From Pieris napi (Eukaryota; Arthropoda; Insecta; Lepidoptera; Pieridae): a DNA stretch of 64,000 bases. Position 1 is the stretch's first letter; each line of letters opens with the position of its first letter. This document shows, piece by piece, positions 11,338 through 20,949 of this stretch. The stretch covers positions 2,799,662 through 2,863,661 of the forward strand of contig NC_062256.1 of assembly GCF_905475465.1 (NCBI RefSeq), in the 5' to 3' direction. The translations under genes and the position numbers were made by a program. Below the pieces are notes generated by a model. The model had not been told where the DNA came from, did not search any database, and was given only the letters and a program-made list of their open reading frames with translations.

Positions 11338-11680
11338 ACGATGACGACAAATGGAAAGAAACGATGACGACAAATGGAAAGAAACGATGACGACAAATGG
11401 AAAGAAACGATGACGAAAAATGGAAAGAAAGGATGACGAAAAATGGAAAGAAACGATGACGACAAATGGAAAGAGACGATGACGACAAATGGAAAGAAAC
11501 GATGACGACAAATGGAAAGAAACGATGACGACAAATGGAAAGAAACGTAGACGACAAATGGAAAGAAACGATGACGAAAAATGGAAAGAAACGATGACGA
11601 CAAATGGAAAGAAACGATGACGAAAAATGGAAAGAAACGATGACGAAAAATGGAAAGAAATGATGACGACAAATGGAAGA
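11338..11680. repeat. 23-bp minisatellite, about 15 units
   Basis: Tandem copies of GATGACGACAAATGGAAAGA plus AAC with a few GACGAAAAATGG variants. It lies in the intron separating the CNC-domain exon from the basic-region exon. Since 23 is not a multiple of 3, each strand reads through in more than one frame, which creates two long false minus-strand frames rich in SFHLSSS. Confidence 0.95.
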
Positions 11681-11808
11681 AGAAGTTTTTGTTTTTGAAC
11701 TTTTTTGAAGTTTGTCGACCAGATAGGTCCTTAACAACGCTTTAATTAAAATTGTCCTTATGTCCCTGTTATTGTGGTTTTACAATATATTTATTATATG
11801 GTTCTCAC

Positions 11809-11939
11809 CTTATTTTTCCCTCTCCGCCGAATATCTCTTATGAGTGAGAGTTGGGCTTCGCTTAAGTCGTGTTTTGAGAGACGTTCATTGAACTCGTCCA
11901 TCGGCAGGTTTATTATGTCTGCTACTTCCAGAGGTATAC
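11809..11939 (-). CDS. cnc: cnc exon: CNC domain
   Basis: Forty-three full codons (367-409) after a split glycine. It carries LPMDEFNERLSKHDLSEAQL followed by SLIRDIRRRGKNK, the CNC homology domain placed directly before the basic region; the last AAG joins GTA of the next exon in frame. Family knowledge: this domain orients the bZIP for binding antioxidant-response type sites with Maf partners. Donor GTGAG at 11804-11808, acceptor TTCAG at 11940-11944. The following intron holds a 23-bp minisatellite. Confidence 0.97.
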
Positions 11940-12082
11940 CTGAAGAATTTTTTTAATTAAAAAAATTGATTCGAAATTCCAGCTAAATGAAGTATTCAAA
12001 AATAAAGGAATGGTCGGTTAAGGTCTACGGCGACGATAACACATAATAAATTAAATAACAAATTTAATGTAAAACAAATGAG

Positions 12083-12318
12083 TATCACTTCAACCACTTT
12101 AGGTCTAGGCCTCAGATTTCTGTATCTGTTTCATGATCATTTGTCAATCTAATAGGCAAGTAGGTGATCAGCCTCCTGTGCCTAACACACCGACTTTTTG
12201 GGTCTAAGGCAAGCCAGTTTCCTCACGATGTTTTCCTTCACCGTTCGAGCGAATGTTAATGCGCATATAGACAGAAAGTCCATTGATGCAAAGCCGGGAA
12301 TCGAATCTACGACCTATT
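12083..12318 (-). mobile_element. tRNA-derived SINE, family A
   Basis: Minus-strand copy: 3' mark at 12083-12105, body through AGGCAAGTAGGTGATCAGCC and CCTCACGATGTTTTCCTTCA, degenerate B-box near 12300. Head truncated. Confidence 0.85.
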
Positions 12319-12448
12319 CCAAAGAAATTAGTTATAGCTATTTTCATTTATTATAGATTTTAGTGTCAAGCAACAGAGAATTTTTGAGAGGTTTGGGTTA
12401 TTAACAGAACATATATATTCAGAAATAAAGAATAGGTCTAACATTTAC

Positions 12449-12529
12449 CGAGTGCCTTAGCGCGTTTCTCGTCCCGGCTCAAATGTCCCGGAGATCCTTC
12501 CGAACTGCTACCATCTGTGAGCCGCCGAA
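12449..12529 (-). CDS. cnc: cnc exon: linker before the CNC domain
   Basis: Eighty-one bases coding RRLTDGSSSEGSPGHLSRDE and KRAKAL (residues 340-365) between two split codons. The SRDEKRAKALGIP run is the conserved approach to the CNC domain. Donor GTAAATGT at 12441-12448, acceptor CAG at 12530-12532. A polypyrimidine tract is only modest. Phase 1 at both ends matches the neighbours. Confidence 0.93.
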
Positions 12530-12690
12530 CTGCAATTAAAAGGTTTATGTATTACTATTTATTGTCACATAATGCCTGTTGTAACATCGATGCGATCGAT
12601 GCACTTATTTAAAAAATATTGTTCATATATAGAAACTAATATTTTATATAGTTTATTTTAAAATAATTTCATAACACGATGTACATAAGG

Positions 12691-12943
12691 GAGCATTCAA
12701 GTATTACGTAACGAATTTTGGGAGGGGATTGAATTACGCGTTATTGTTAATATTATTTTCGACTTTCTAGTACTTTACATCACATAATGGTAAATTTTAG
12801 GTATAAAGAGTCACTGGGTGATCAAGAAACGTTTTACTATTGGGTACGTAAAAACGTTACGGCGCGTTACATTTGGGGGGGGGGGCGGGGGTTTTTTTTG
12901 TCAATAATCTCCAAAAATTGCGTGACGTAATACTTGAACGCTC
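12691..12943. mobile_element. inverted-repeat element with poly-G tract, copy 2
   Basis: Ends are inverted copies of ATTCAAGTATTACGTAACG-like sequence, with a long G-run near 12872-12888. Same family as 952-1225. Confidence 0.65.
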
Positions 12944-13099
12944 ACTAAATAACTTACTCTTACTTAACTTACTCTTAATTTTCTCGGTAAGTGAATGTAA
13001 TTCTTTGAGAAATAAAGTATGTTAAAATCTTTGAAAATTTGCATTGCCAATTCGCCAGACTTGTTTTACGTAAGAAATTATTTCACCTATATAAAGAAT

Positions 13100-13240
13100 C
13101 TAGCTGACCCGCCAAATGTTTGTTTTGCCATTCATATTATTTCTAGGAAGAGAAAGGTATATTCTTTCATAAGAATCGGTCGAGCCGTTTCGGAGGAGTA
13201 TGGGAACGAACATTGTGACACGAGAATTTTATATATTAGA
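13100..13240 (-). mobile_element. 141-bp internally deleted Helitron-like element, family 2
   Basis: On the minus strand it starts TCTAATATATAAAATTCTCG and ends with a degenerate GTTTGGCGGGTCAGCTAG. Both termini of the family are kept while the interior seen in 51053-51376 is mostly gone. Confidence 0.75.
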
Positions 13241-13336
13241 TGAAAAAATAAATCTTTATATAGTAATACTCGAGGAAACCAAAGACAATATTATAATATT
13301 TCCAAGGGTAATTCTAGGACGGTAAAGAACTACGTG

Positions 13337-13445
13337 GATCCAACTGCCCAATGAAGTATTTCCGGCCTTTTGTTAAAAGGCCGGCAACGTACTTGTGAGA
13401 CCTCTGGCAATGTGAGTTTCTATGGCGGCGGTATTTCTTAACATC
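13337..13445 (-). mobile_element. lepidopteran dispersed repeat D fragment
   Basis: Minus-strand match to the CACCTGATGTTAAGTGATAC / TTGCCGGCCTTTTAAGAATT repeat found about a dozen times here. Diverged and truncated; it ends about 50 bp from the 13496 splice donor. Confidence 0.65.
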
Positions 13446-13495
13446 AGGTTATTCGTTTGTTATATATATAAAAGTAAATACTCTATGCCACATAC

Positions 13496-13619
13496 CTCTT
13501 TTGTCTCTGACCGGTTGTCTATGGTCTGGCGGCGGCAATGGCGCGCTGTAGGTGTGGTTGTGTCTCACTCTATCACCCAAAAGCGGAAAACGGTTGACCG
13601 CTGGAGGAGTGACGTTGTT
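13496..13619 (-). CDS. cnc: cnc exon with the HNHTY motif
   Basis: Forty-one codons (298-338) plus one base. It reads NNVTPPAVNRFPLLGDRVRH then NHTYSAPLPPPDHRQPVRDK. The VRHNHTY stretch is one I associate with arthropod Cnc proteins ahead of the CNC domain. Acceptor CAG at 13620-13622, donor GTATG at 13491-13495. The plus-strand open frame over the same bases is an antisense shadow. Confidence 0.92.
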
Positions 13620-13937
13620 CTGTAAAACACATCGGTATTATTTCTTTTCTTTGTACGTAATATATAGCTGTTTCACTTTTTTATTTAAATATTGGCGGTA
13701 ATTGTCATTCTAATCTGTCAACTGTCATTAAGTACTTGTGTGTATAATCTATGCAACGCAGATTTGTCTTTATCTGTATTTTCAGATAGAAAAGGAAGTT
13801 CGGCTACTTTTTTCTAAACAGATCCAAGACCAAAAGTTATTTTTTAACTGTAACAATTATACAAATTATGAAGAACTAAAAATGGCGGGCTTGACAGCAT
13901 CCTAGATATTTTTGGATTGTGAACATAATAAAAAAAA

Positions 13938-14555
13938 GTGTGTGTGTACAAAGTACACATGTCAGAAGTGAAACTTCAGTGGCAAACTAATCTTGAAGAG
14001 TTGTTCATATTTATACAAATCTAAAAGTTTAGATTTCCGATACTTAGAGGGACGGAAAAAGGATGATATGTTAGGAATTTAATGAATTTAATTGTCATTA
14101 AAATATTAAGTGTCGAATAATAAATAATGTGACGGTAATTTTTTTTCTAACGCCGATAAAGAAGTTTGACTTCAAAAAGGAACATGGCGCGTAACCGAAA
14201 AACGTGACGCGTAACGAAAAAATGTTACACTAAATTTTTTTCCAACGCCGATAAATAAGTTTGACTTCAAAAAGGAACATGGCGCGTAACCGAAAAACGT
14301 GACGCGTAACGAAAAAATGTTACACTAAATTTTTTTCCAACGCCGATAAAGAAGTTTGACTTCAAAAAGGAACATGGCGCGTAACCGAAAAACGTGACGC
14401 GTAACGAAAAAATGTTACACTAAATTTTTTTCCAACCCCGATAAAGAAGTTTGACTTCAAAAAGGAACATGGCGCGTAACCGAAAAACGTGACGCGTAAC
14501 GAAAAAATGTTACACTAAATTTTTTTCCAACCCCGATAAAGAAGTTTCACTTCAA
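13938..14555. mobile_element. non-autonomous element ending in GAAGTTTCACTTC, with tandemly amplified end
   Basis: Left part (AAGTACACATGTCAGAAGTG, GGAATTTAATGAATTTAATT) matches 18976-19336 and 50008-50477. The right part is the 95-bp tandem array, closing with GAAGTTTCACTTCAA as in the other copies. Confidence 0.7.
14139..14555. repeat. 95-bp tandem array, about 4.4 units
   Basis: Units begin near 14151, 14246, 14341, 14436 and 14531 (CGCCGATAAAGAAGTTTGAC). Each holds GAAGTTTGACTTC, GGCGCGTAACCG and AACGTGACGCGTAACG. Units differ at only a few bases, so the amplification is recent. Confidence 0.95.
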
Positions 14556-14602
14556 TAATACATAGAACTGGTAGGAATTAACAAGTAATTAAGGAATTGT
14601 AC

Positions 14603-14700
14603 CTGTAGGAGTGCGTGACTGGAATGCGCCGTGTTCAGGTCCAAAGCTGGTTGAAGCGGAGTAACGTGAGGTCCAGCCAGCTGATGACGACCGTACTCCA
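14603..14700 (-). CDS. cnc: cnc internal exon
   Basis: Thirty-two codons (266-297) after a split valine, reading EYGRHQLAGPHVTPLQPALD then LNTAHSSHALLQ. No domain is known to me here; it forms part of the low-complexity linker upstream of the CNC domain. Acceptor TAG at 14701-14703, donor GTACAATT at 14595-14602. The 95-bp tandem array and its host element end at 14555, about 40 bp past the donor. Confidence 0.88.
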
Positions 14701-14862
14701 CTACGGATGGGAATAAATACTTTACAACAAACAATTATTGTATTAATTTTTGAATTTAATTCATATTTAGATAAGTTAAAAAAAAATTACGCACATGACA
14801 TGTCATAAACCTGCTGTCTCGTTTATTTATAATCAACGTGATATTAGAGTTTTCTCTATTAA

Positions 14863-15355
14863 GGGTCTGTTTCACAATGTATGGATAAAGTACTAAATAG
14901 CTATGCAACACATAAATTATTTTGTGGATAAATTGTGCTATTTGACATTCATCGGACTCATAACTTTTAATGGACTTTATGTGACGAATCGCGCTATCTG
15001 ACAGTCGTGAAACGCAACAATAGTTTTTTTTTTTAAAGACAATTCACACCAATTGACCTAGTCCCATGCTAAGCTGGTGAAGCTTGTGTTATGGGTACTA
15101 AGCAACGGATATACAAACATATTATTATAGATAGATATAAATACATATTTAAACACCCAAGACCTAAGCACAACACCAAATGCTCATCACATCGATGTTC
15201 GTCTCAGCCGGGGATCGAACCCGGGACCCATGGATTCGCAGTCAGGGGTACTAACCACTAGACCAATGAGTCGTCAAGTTTTATCCTACCAATAAGTAAT
15301 AAATAGCTAATTTGGAACTTATGAAGAACTTATCCGTACATTGTGAAACAGACCC
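14863..15355. mobile_element. GGGTCTGTTTCAC MITE, copy 1, interrupted by a SINE
   Basis: Terminal repeats GGGTCTGTTTCACAATGTAT and the inverted end at 15336-15355. The element is split by a minus-strand SINE (15015-15277); the join CAATAG / GTTTTATCC matches the uninterrupted copies. Flanked by TAA/TTA. Confidence 0.9.
15015..15277 (-). mobile_element. tRNA-derived SINE, family B, nested in a MITE
   Basis: Minus strand reads TTGACGACTCATTGGTCTAG, TGGTTAGTACCCCTGACTG, B-box GGTTCGATCCC, and ends in an A-run. The head is close to a tRNA with intact A- and B-boxes. Near full length. Confidence 0.9.
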
Positions 15356-15371
15356 TTAATATTTTTGTATG

Positions 15372-15538
15372 AAGGAGGCAAACGGGCATCGGTATCACTT
15401 AACTCACCTGATGTTAAGTGATACCGACGCCCATGGACACTCACATTGCCAGAAGGCTCGCAAGTGCGTTGCCGGCCTTTCAAGAATTGGTACGCTCTTT
15501 TCTTGAAGGACCCTAAGTCGAATTGGTTCTTAAATACA
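15372..15538 (+). mobile_element. lepidopteran dispersed repeat D
   Basis: Long copy (GGCAAACGGGCATCGGTATC, CACCTGATGTTAAGTGATAC, TTGCCGGCCTTTCAAGAATT, GACCCTAAGTCGAATTGGTT). Its end lies within a few bases of the splice donor of the cnc exon 15550-15646. Confidence 0.85.
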
Positions 15539-15549
15539 TATACACTTAC

Positions 15550-15646
15550 CATTGTGCATATGCATATTTTCATGATGGTATGTCTGTTCACATTCGTACT
15601 TCACAGCAGGGGGACGAGGCACGAGGGGCTCCAAGTGAGGTTGCTC
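15550..15646 (-). CDS. cnc: cnc internal exon
   Basis: Thirty-two codons (233-264) plus one base, reading EQPHLEPLVPRPPAVKYECE then QTYHHENMHMHN. The donor GTAAGTG (15543-15549) is the strongest in the area and was chosen over GTGAAG and GTACGA inside the exon because only it keeps the phase needed by the next exon. A dispersed lepidopteran repeat ends at about 15538, a few bases beyond the donor. Confidence 0.9.
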
Positions 15647-15841
15647 CTAAAAATATTTTACATTTTTATTAATGTGATATAACAAACAGAACTGACAGAC
15701 TTTAAGAACGCAATAAAAAAATACCTCAAAATTGCTGAACATATTTTGATGTAAAGTTAGTTAATGTGAATGAAATTTATAAAACTAATATATAACATTT
15801 AGCAAATATAAATAAAATATGTAATTTGACGATTATTTAAA

Positions 15842-16036
15842 TGATCTTGTTTGATTTGCTCCAGTTCAAACAATTTGTATGACTCAAAACTTAGCGATTA
15901 AAAAGAGTGGCGGTATCTTGCCAGTTCTTCTTGCCCTCTACGCCCTTGACTTGCGAACTGGTAGTAAATGTAAATTTAGAATCAATTTAACATATTTTCT
16001 GTTGATTTTTATATACTTGGTTAACTATATGAAATA
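15842..16036 (+). mobile_element. LINE 3'-end fragment beside a cnc splice donor
   Basis: AAAAAGAGTGGCGG, TTGCCAGTTCTTCTTGCC, CTACGCCCTTGACTTGCGAA and the tail AACTATATGAAATAG. It runs to the donor of exon 16042-16138. Confidence 0.65.
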
Positions 16037-16041
16037 GGTAC

Positions 16042-16138
16042 CTGGAAGCATCTCTTGCCAAACATATGATGTTTCTTCTGCGGCGCATGGGCATTTCGTT
16101 CTCTGGCATATGCGCCGTCATATGGGCGGAATTTTGAA
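16042..16138 (-). CDS. cnc: cnc exon with the QKKHHMFGKR motif
   Basis: One split base then 32 codons (201-232): SKFRPYDGAYARERNAHAPQ then KKHHMFGKRCFQ. The QKKHxMFGKR run is conserved between insect Cnc and vertebrate Nrf proteins. Acceptor CAG at 16139-16141 has a weak pyrimidine tract; donor GTACC at 16037-16041. A LINE 3' fragment runs up to the donor side and a Helitron-like element starts 32 bp upstream of the acceptor. Confidence 0.93.
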
Positions 16139-16172
16139 CTGTGGAGTTCAAAATTATGAGGATTTTTTATAA

Positions 16173-16553
16173 TCTTAATATATATAAATTACGTGTCACG
16201 TTGTTTGTCCGCTATGGACTCCTAAACTACCGAACCGATATCAATCAAATTTGCACACCGTGTGTAGTTTGATCCAACTTAAAAGACAAGATAGCTTACA
16301 TCTTAATTTATACGCGCAATATTATTTTATTGCAAAATATTTATTTATTATTAATTTATGGTCACAATTCTAACAGATGGCGCTGTGTTGAAAGTACCAA
16401 CGTTTCACATAAGCTACAATTTAATGGAATAACCACCAAAAAAGCGTGGTGGTCCCCATGACTGGTGTTCTCCTACCGTTTCCCTTGAATAGTTTACTAC
16501 TATGTAATATAACAAAAACCTTAGCCACAGCAACGGTTGGCCAAGTCTGCTAG
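16173..16553 (+). mobile_element. Helitron-like element, family 1, copy 2
   Basis: TCTTAATATATATAAATTAC to GGCCAAGTCTGCTAG, followed by T. It begins 32 bp upstream of the acceptor of cnc exon 16042-16138. Confidence 0.85.
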
Positions 16554-16593
16554 TTAAGTTATATTTCTATTAATTAGTGCTAAAATAATGTAA

Positions 16594-16680
16594 CTTTTTT
16601 TTTTATAAACACAATTCACACCAATTGACCTAGTCCCATGCTAAGCTGGTGAAGCTTGTGTTATGGGTACCAGGCAACGG
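16594..16680 (-). mobile_element. tRNA-derived SINE, family B, 3' fragment
   Basis: Only the tail half: T-run (A-tail on the minus strand) followed by CACACCAATTGACCTAGTCC and AAGCTTGTGTTATGGGTACC. The tRNA-like head is lost. Confidence 0.8.
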
Positions 16681-16725
16681 TTATTTTATTCATAAAACTA
16701 TGCAATCATTTCATCAATGTTTTAT

Positions 16726-16774
16726 TATGACGTAAACTATCGTCCGTAAACCGACTTTACAGACAACAATTTTT
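16726..16774 (+). mobile_element. end fragment of the GACGTGACAACGTC element
   Basis: Matches the last 50 bases of the element at 26742-27098 (ATCGTCCGTAAACCGACTTT, ACAGACAACAATTTTTT). Confidence 0.6.
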
Positions 16775-16857
16775 TAAAGTACTTTTTGTTAACGAAAATA
16801 TTGACCAAGTAGAAAATGGACGTCGAGGTGATAAGGGTGTATTATTAAAGAAAAAAA

Positions 16858-17147
16858 ATATTGGCTATTTGTAAAGTAGGTTTACGATCGAGATGTTTAC
16901 GTGATAACGTCTTATTGGTGATATAAGTTTTTGGGAAGTAAGGAATTAATGAAGATAACAATTTTTTCAAATTTTAAATTACATCTATCGTTTTTCGGAA
17001 TGACTGGCAGCGCTCGAGATGAGACGGGAGATCGGTCCGTCTCTCTCTCGTTATACCTGCGATCGCGCTCGTGAGGTTTTGGTGTGACACAAGTTTCTGA
17101 ACATGTCACCCGACTAAAACGATTTTAAAGACGTTATCACGTCAAAA
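16858..17147 (-). mobile_element. GTGATAACGTC inverted-repeat element, copy 1
   Basis: Ends ACGTGATAACGTCTTAT and AGACGTTATCACGTC are inverted. The GC-rich core (GGCAGCGCTCGAGATGAGAC, CCTGCGATCGCGCTCGTGAG) is nearly identical to 47817-48187 but lacks about 85 bases present there. No coding frame. Strand is relative to 26742-27098. Confidence 0.7.
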
Positions 17148-17691
17148 AGTAATAAATTCGTGTACGTTCCTGGGTGATCGGGTGCTTTAAACAATAGATT
17201 AAAGATTCTTGTTTTACTCTATATTAACCACTCGCGTATATCAATACGTAGAATATGAGAAAAATAATGTAACAGACAAAGAGAGTCTGCGTCCTACGTC
17301 TGGCTATGCTCTCGGGGTGTAACTCCGACGTCACGCTTATAAGTGAGCAAAATGCACAGCCTTGGCTCGTACATTGTCATCGTAAAAACTAGACAATTTT
17401 ATCATATCAATGATAAGGACTTAACTTGAATGATTTTCACTTTTTGAATTTAGCATGATTAACAAAATAATCGGTAAATCCTATTTCGTCACGTACATGA
17501 TTATATACTATTTATAACATTTAATCTTTCGTCTTCGAATATTTCGATATCTTTAAAAGCGGTGCGTCAAAAATTTTAAAATAAATTGTTTTTCATGATA
17601 ATATGTTTTGGTTTGTTGAACTCGAAACACTTGTCGCAAAAAACAGAAAAGATCTTAAAATATGAATTATTCGGCGGTTTTTTTTATATAA

Positions 17692-17815
17692 TAGGGAGGC
17701 AAACGAGCGCGGGTGGCCTAAAAAGGGCAGTCGTCGCAGCCCATAGACACCCATTTTTAGTGGGTCCGTTGCCGGCTTTTGAGGGAGGAGCTTTGGAACG
17801 CGCGTAGCCACAGAG
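17692..17815 (+). mobile_element. lepidopteran dispersed repeat, diverged D-like
   Basis: GGAGGCAAACGAGCGCGGGT, CCCATAGACACCC and GGGTCCGTTGCCGGCTTTTG: a diverged relative of repeat D. A similarly diverged piece is at 59270-59440. Confidence 0.6.
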
Positions 17816-18022
17816 TTTTAGTTTTGGGAAAAAAAAATATTTTCAATATTTTTGCCTTATTACGTCACGTTTTCTACTTATATACAAAGTTTCTTTAAAT
17901 ATCGCAAATAGTATCTAAATTCAAAAACACTCACAGAATTTATTGGTATTTAGAATTATCAGGAAATGAATTTTATATTGATAAACGAGTCACGTTCGAA
18001 CGACGTTAAAAATGAAAAATAC

Positions 18023-18134
18023 CTGTGGTAATCTTGCGCAGAGTCACTTCCATCACACCATTCTCCGTCAGACAGTGATGGGACTCTCTCCGAACCCATG
18101 GATGAAACAGCGCTGTCGGAAGCCGAGTCACGCT
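18023..18134 (-). CDS. cnc: cnc exon with the serine-rich SDGEW motif
   Basis: Thirty-six codons (164-199) between split codons. It holds SDSAVSSMGSERVPSLSDGE followed by W, one of the most conserved segments of the family outside the bZIP. In vertebrate Nrf2 the equivalent serine-rich region is phosphorylated and recognised by beta-TrCP; that role here is inference. Acceptor TTTTCAG at 18135-18141, donor GTAT at 18019-18022. Confidence 0.96.
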
Positions 18135-18539
18135 CTGAAAATATAAATAAAGATATAGAGAAAAAATTAGGCTACCTAGCTACTTAGTGTTAGTAGTAGT
18201 TAGTAGTCAATCGGACGTAATAATATGTGTCAACACGTAGTTGACGAGAGATATTTATTTATAAAAACTTCGTTGCACACAGAAATATAATAAAATTGAC
18301 ATAATTAAATGAAAAGAAGGGCAACTGCAGGCAACTACTGTGAGAAAAAAAAATTGATTAGGTAAGCAAGAAGTGCAAACATATAGTTATTTAGCCGGCC
18401 TAACTATCAAATTTCCCCCACGTTGGGAAACACTAAAGCGAAAAAAACACAAAAATTTGCGTCTTTATTTCGTTACCTTCGACGTCCATCCATAAATTAT
18501 AGAATAAAACATTAAGTAATATTGATAAATATTTCTTAC

Positions 18540-18617
18540 CTGTGGTCATAGGCATGTGAGTTTGATTCTGTGGCACATGCGCAGTAGCGCCATCGAGCAT
18601 GCGCATTGTGTACATTC
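18540..18617 (-). CDS. cnc: cnc exon shared by all isoforms (MYTMRML)
   Basis: Twenty-five codons (138-162) between split codons: MYTMRMLDGATAHVPQNQTH then MPMTT. It accepts two alternative upstream exons that both end in a lone G completing the glycine codon GGA: the NDEDLQLMD exon (22350-22446) and the tyrosine-rich first exon (20950-21061). Donor GTAAG at 18535-18539, acceptor CAG at 18618-18620. Confidence 0.94.
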
Positions 18618-18975
18618 CTGAAACAGATTAAATATTATTATTAACGTGTATGGTTTATTTTTAATTGCAACTCAACTGTAACGTTGTATTCGTGAAAATT
18701 TACTTGGGTATTTTCCAGTAATGATATCAAGATTTTTTCATTCAATTTTGTGAAATCATGACCGCGTAACTCAAAGATACTGTCAAAGATATTTTATTAA
18801 TATCAACGTATAAACACTATTTCTGTTTATCGCGAAAATTGTAATGCGAATGACAGTCAAAAATATTATTTGCTATGATAAGTTTAGTTGTATTGATAAG
18901 GTAAATGACTCGATTATGAGATTAGTGAAAATTCCCCGATTTTTTAAATATCTCAATGTAATCGATAAAGAAACA

Positions 18976-19336
18976 AGTGCGTGCGTACCAAGTACACATG
19001 TCAGAAGTGAAAATTCTTTGGCAAACTAATTTTTAAGTCTTGTTCATATTTATACAAGTCTAAAAATTTCCGAGACTTAGAGGGAGGGAAAAAGGAAGAT
19101 ATGTTAGGAATTTAATGAATTTAATTGTCATTAAAATATTAAAAGTGACGAAAATTAATACAAATAATAAAATATGTACTAATATTTCATAAATTCTCTT
19201 TACGAAATTTTAAAAATAGAATTTCTATAAGGTATTCACCCTTCTCACTCTCTCTCAATCGGTCTCAAACGCTCTCTCCCTTTTTTCGACAAAAACGCTG
19301 CACATTTTCGTTCCGAGTAAAGAAGTTTCACTTCAA
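18976..19336. mobile_element. non-autonomous element ending in GAAGTTTCACTTC, copy 2
   Basis: AGTGCGTGCGTACCAAGTAC at the start, CTCTCTCAATCGGTCTCAAA in the body and GAAGTTTCACTTCAAAA at the end, without tandem amplification. Confidence 0.7.
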
Positions 19337-20941
19337 AATCCTATCGAATCCAGTTTACAATGCCACATAGTTTTCTTAGCCGGTGACTGCAATTGGTACT
19401 ACCGTCGCCATTTTGGTGCGTACAATAAATAATTTTACTATTTACCAACATCTAATAAAAAATATTTTTATTCCTACAGGTAACAAAACCTATCACATCA
19501 GTTGTTCTTAAGTTTGTGTCACATTTATTAAGCTTAGAACTGTATTTTCTAGATACTAGTAAACATTGTTTTATTAAGACATTTCAACAAATTATTAATT
19601 TAGCCTGCATGACTTCAAATTATTTTAGTTAATTTTTATTTACTGGCAATACTAATATCCATGACAGCGTCTTAACTCTTGACATTTTACAACTGTACAG
19701 TGTAGAACAAAAGTTGTATTCTTATTATTGTATAATAATTGAACTATAGAGTGAGGCATAGCTGATAGCTGTGTTGTATCGCCACTAGACTGTTACTTAA
19801 TTAATGTCTTTAGAATTAATTAAGTTTATTTCTTTATTCAGACGAATCTCTTGCTGAAGGCATTTCAAATGAAGGACCTTATCACGACTATTGAAGTATT
19901 AGTTTATTACTTTATAAGCGCTTTTTTAAATACAAAATACTTATTGCTACGTATTAGAAGTGATTATTGTTACAAGTGATCAAAAAATCCGTTAGGAATC
20001 AGAGTTTTGTGTTACTATTTGATAACAATCAAATATTATAACGTGGAGTAGAAAGCATACATCATCAGGTAGGAGAGCCATCAAACTCTCCCACCAGAAA
20101 ACTTAATAATTAGAATATTAATAAAGGCTCTAAGGTGTTATTTTTAATGAAGGTTTTTAATATGACACTTTATATACTATATTTGCCAGGGATATGTAAC
20201 GTAAACAACTGTACTGCGCATTATTTATTTAGCTTAAATAGATTTATTGTTTTATATTTGCATGAGATAACTATGTAATAAAATATTCCGAGTGACAAGT
20301 TCGTTAAGGTAAACTGCAATTTAGCGACAAGATAACGACGCTACGTAACGAAGTTTCAGGTTTTATGAACAATATTTTATAATACATATATTTGTATTGC
20401 CTTGCTTTCAAGGGAATCATAAAACATATAATACGGATATATATAAAGGTCAAAGGGCATTAATAAGCAATCTCTTCCAGGCTACTAAACAACCGAAGCA
20501 AGAAATGAATAAAAGGAAAAATACTGTCAACAAAAGTTATGAGAAGACTAAGAAGGTGCCAATGGACTTTGTATCCGGCTAATAAATAAATTAAAAAAAA
20601 AAAAGAAGACTATGAAGGATCTTAAAATCTTAAAAAAATCTTAAAATAGTTTCCGGAATGCAGAAGTTTTTTATTTATTTCTACTAAAGAAAGATTAGTA
20701 GCACTTACAGCTTTCTACTGACCGTCTCTATCTCGTTATAATTTGACCTTTTCATATAATGCTTTAGGTTTTTGAAAGATGAGTGACCTGTGTTAGAAAC
20801 TATGCAGCCAATGAAGACTAGCATTTCAAATATCTGTGCGTAATCCTTAGAATAAGTTGTTAACCAGATCAGTAATTTGCAAATGAATCTAAAGTAAAAT
20901 ATACTAAAAGTATTTGATATATATATTATTTTTTATTCCCT
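19337..20941. other. cnc intron, no gene seen
   Basis: AT-rich intronic sequence downstream of the tyrosine-rich exon's donor. Short open frames only; a GCCATTTTGGTGCG element at about 19409. Confidence 0.5.
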
Positions 20942-20949
20942 AAACTTAC

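Noticed and set aside
11295..11737. Two overlapping minus-strand frames of 125 and 135 codons rich in SFHLSSS
   Set aside because: They are translations of the 23-bp minisatellite, which stays open in more than one frame because the unit length is not a multiple of three.
13422..13625. 67-codon plus-strand frame
   Set aside because: Antisense shadow of the cnc HNHTY exon.
15550..15605. Alternative donors GTGAAG and GTACGA inside the 15550-15646 exon
   Set aside because: Either leaves the wrong phase for the next exon; only GTAAGTG at 15543-15549 keeps frame.
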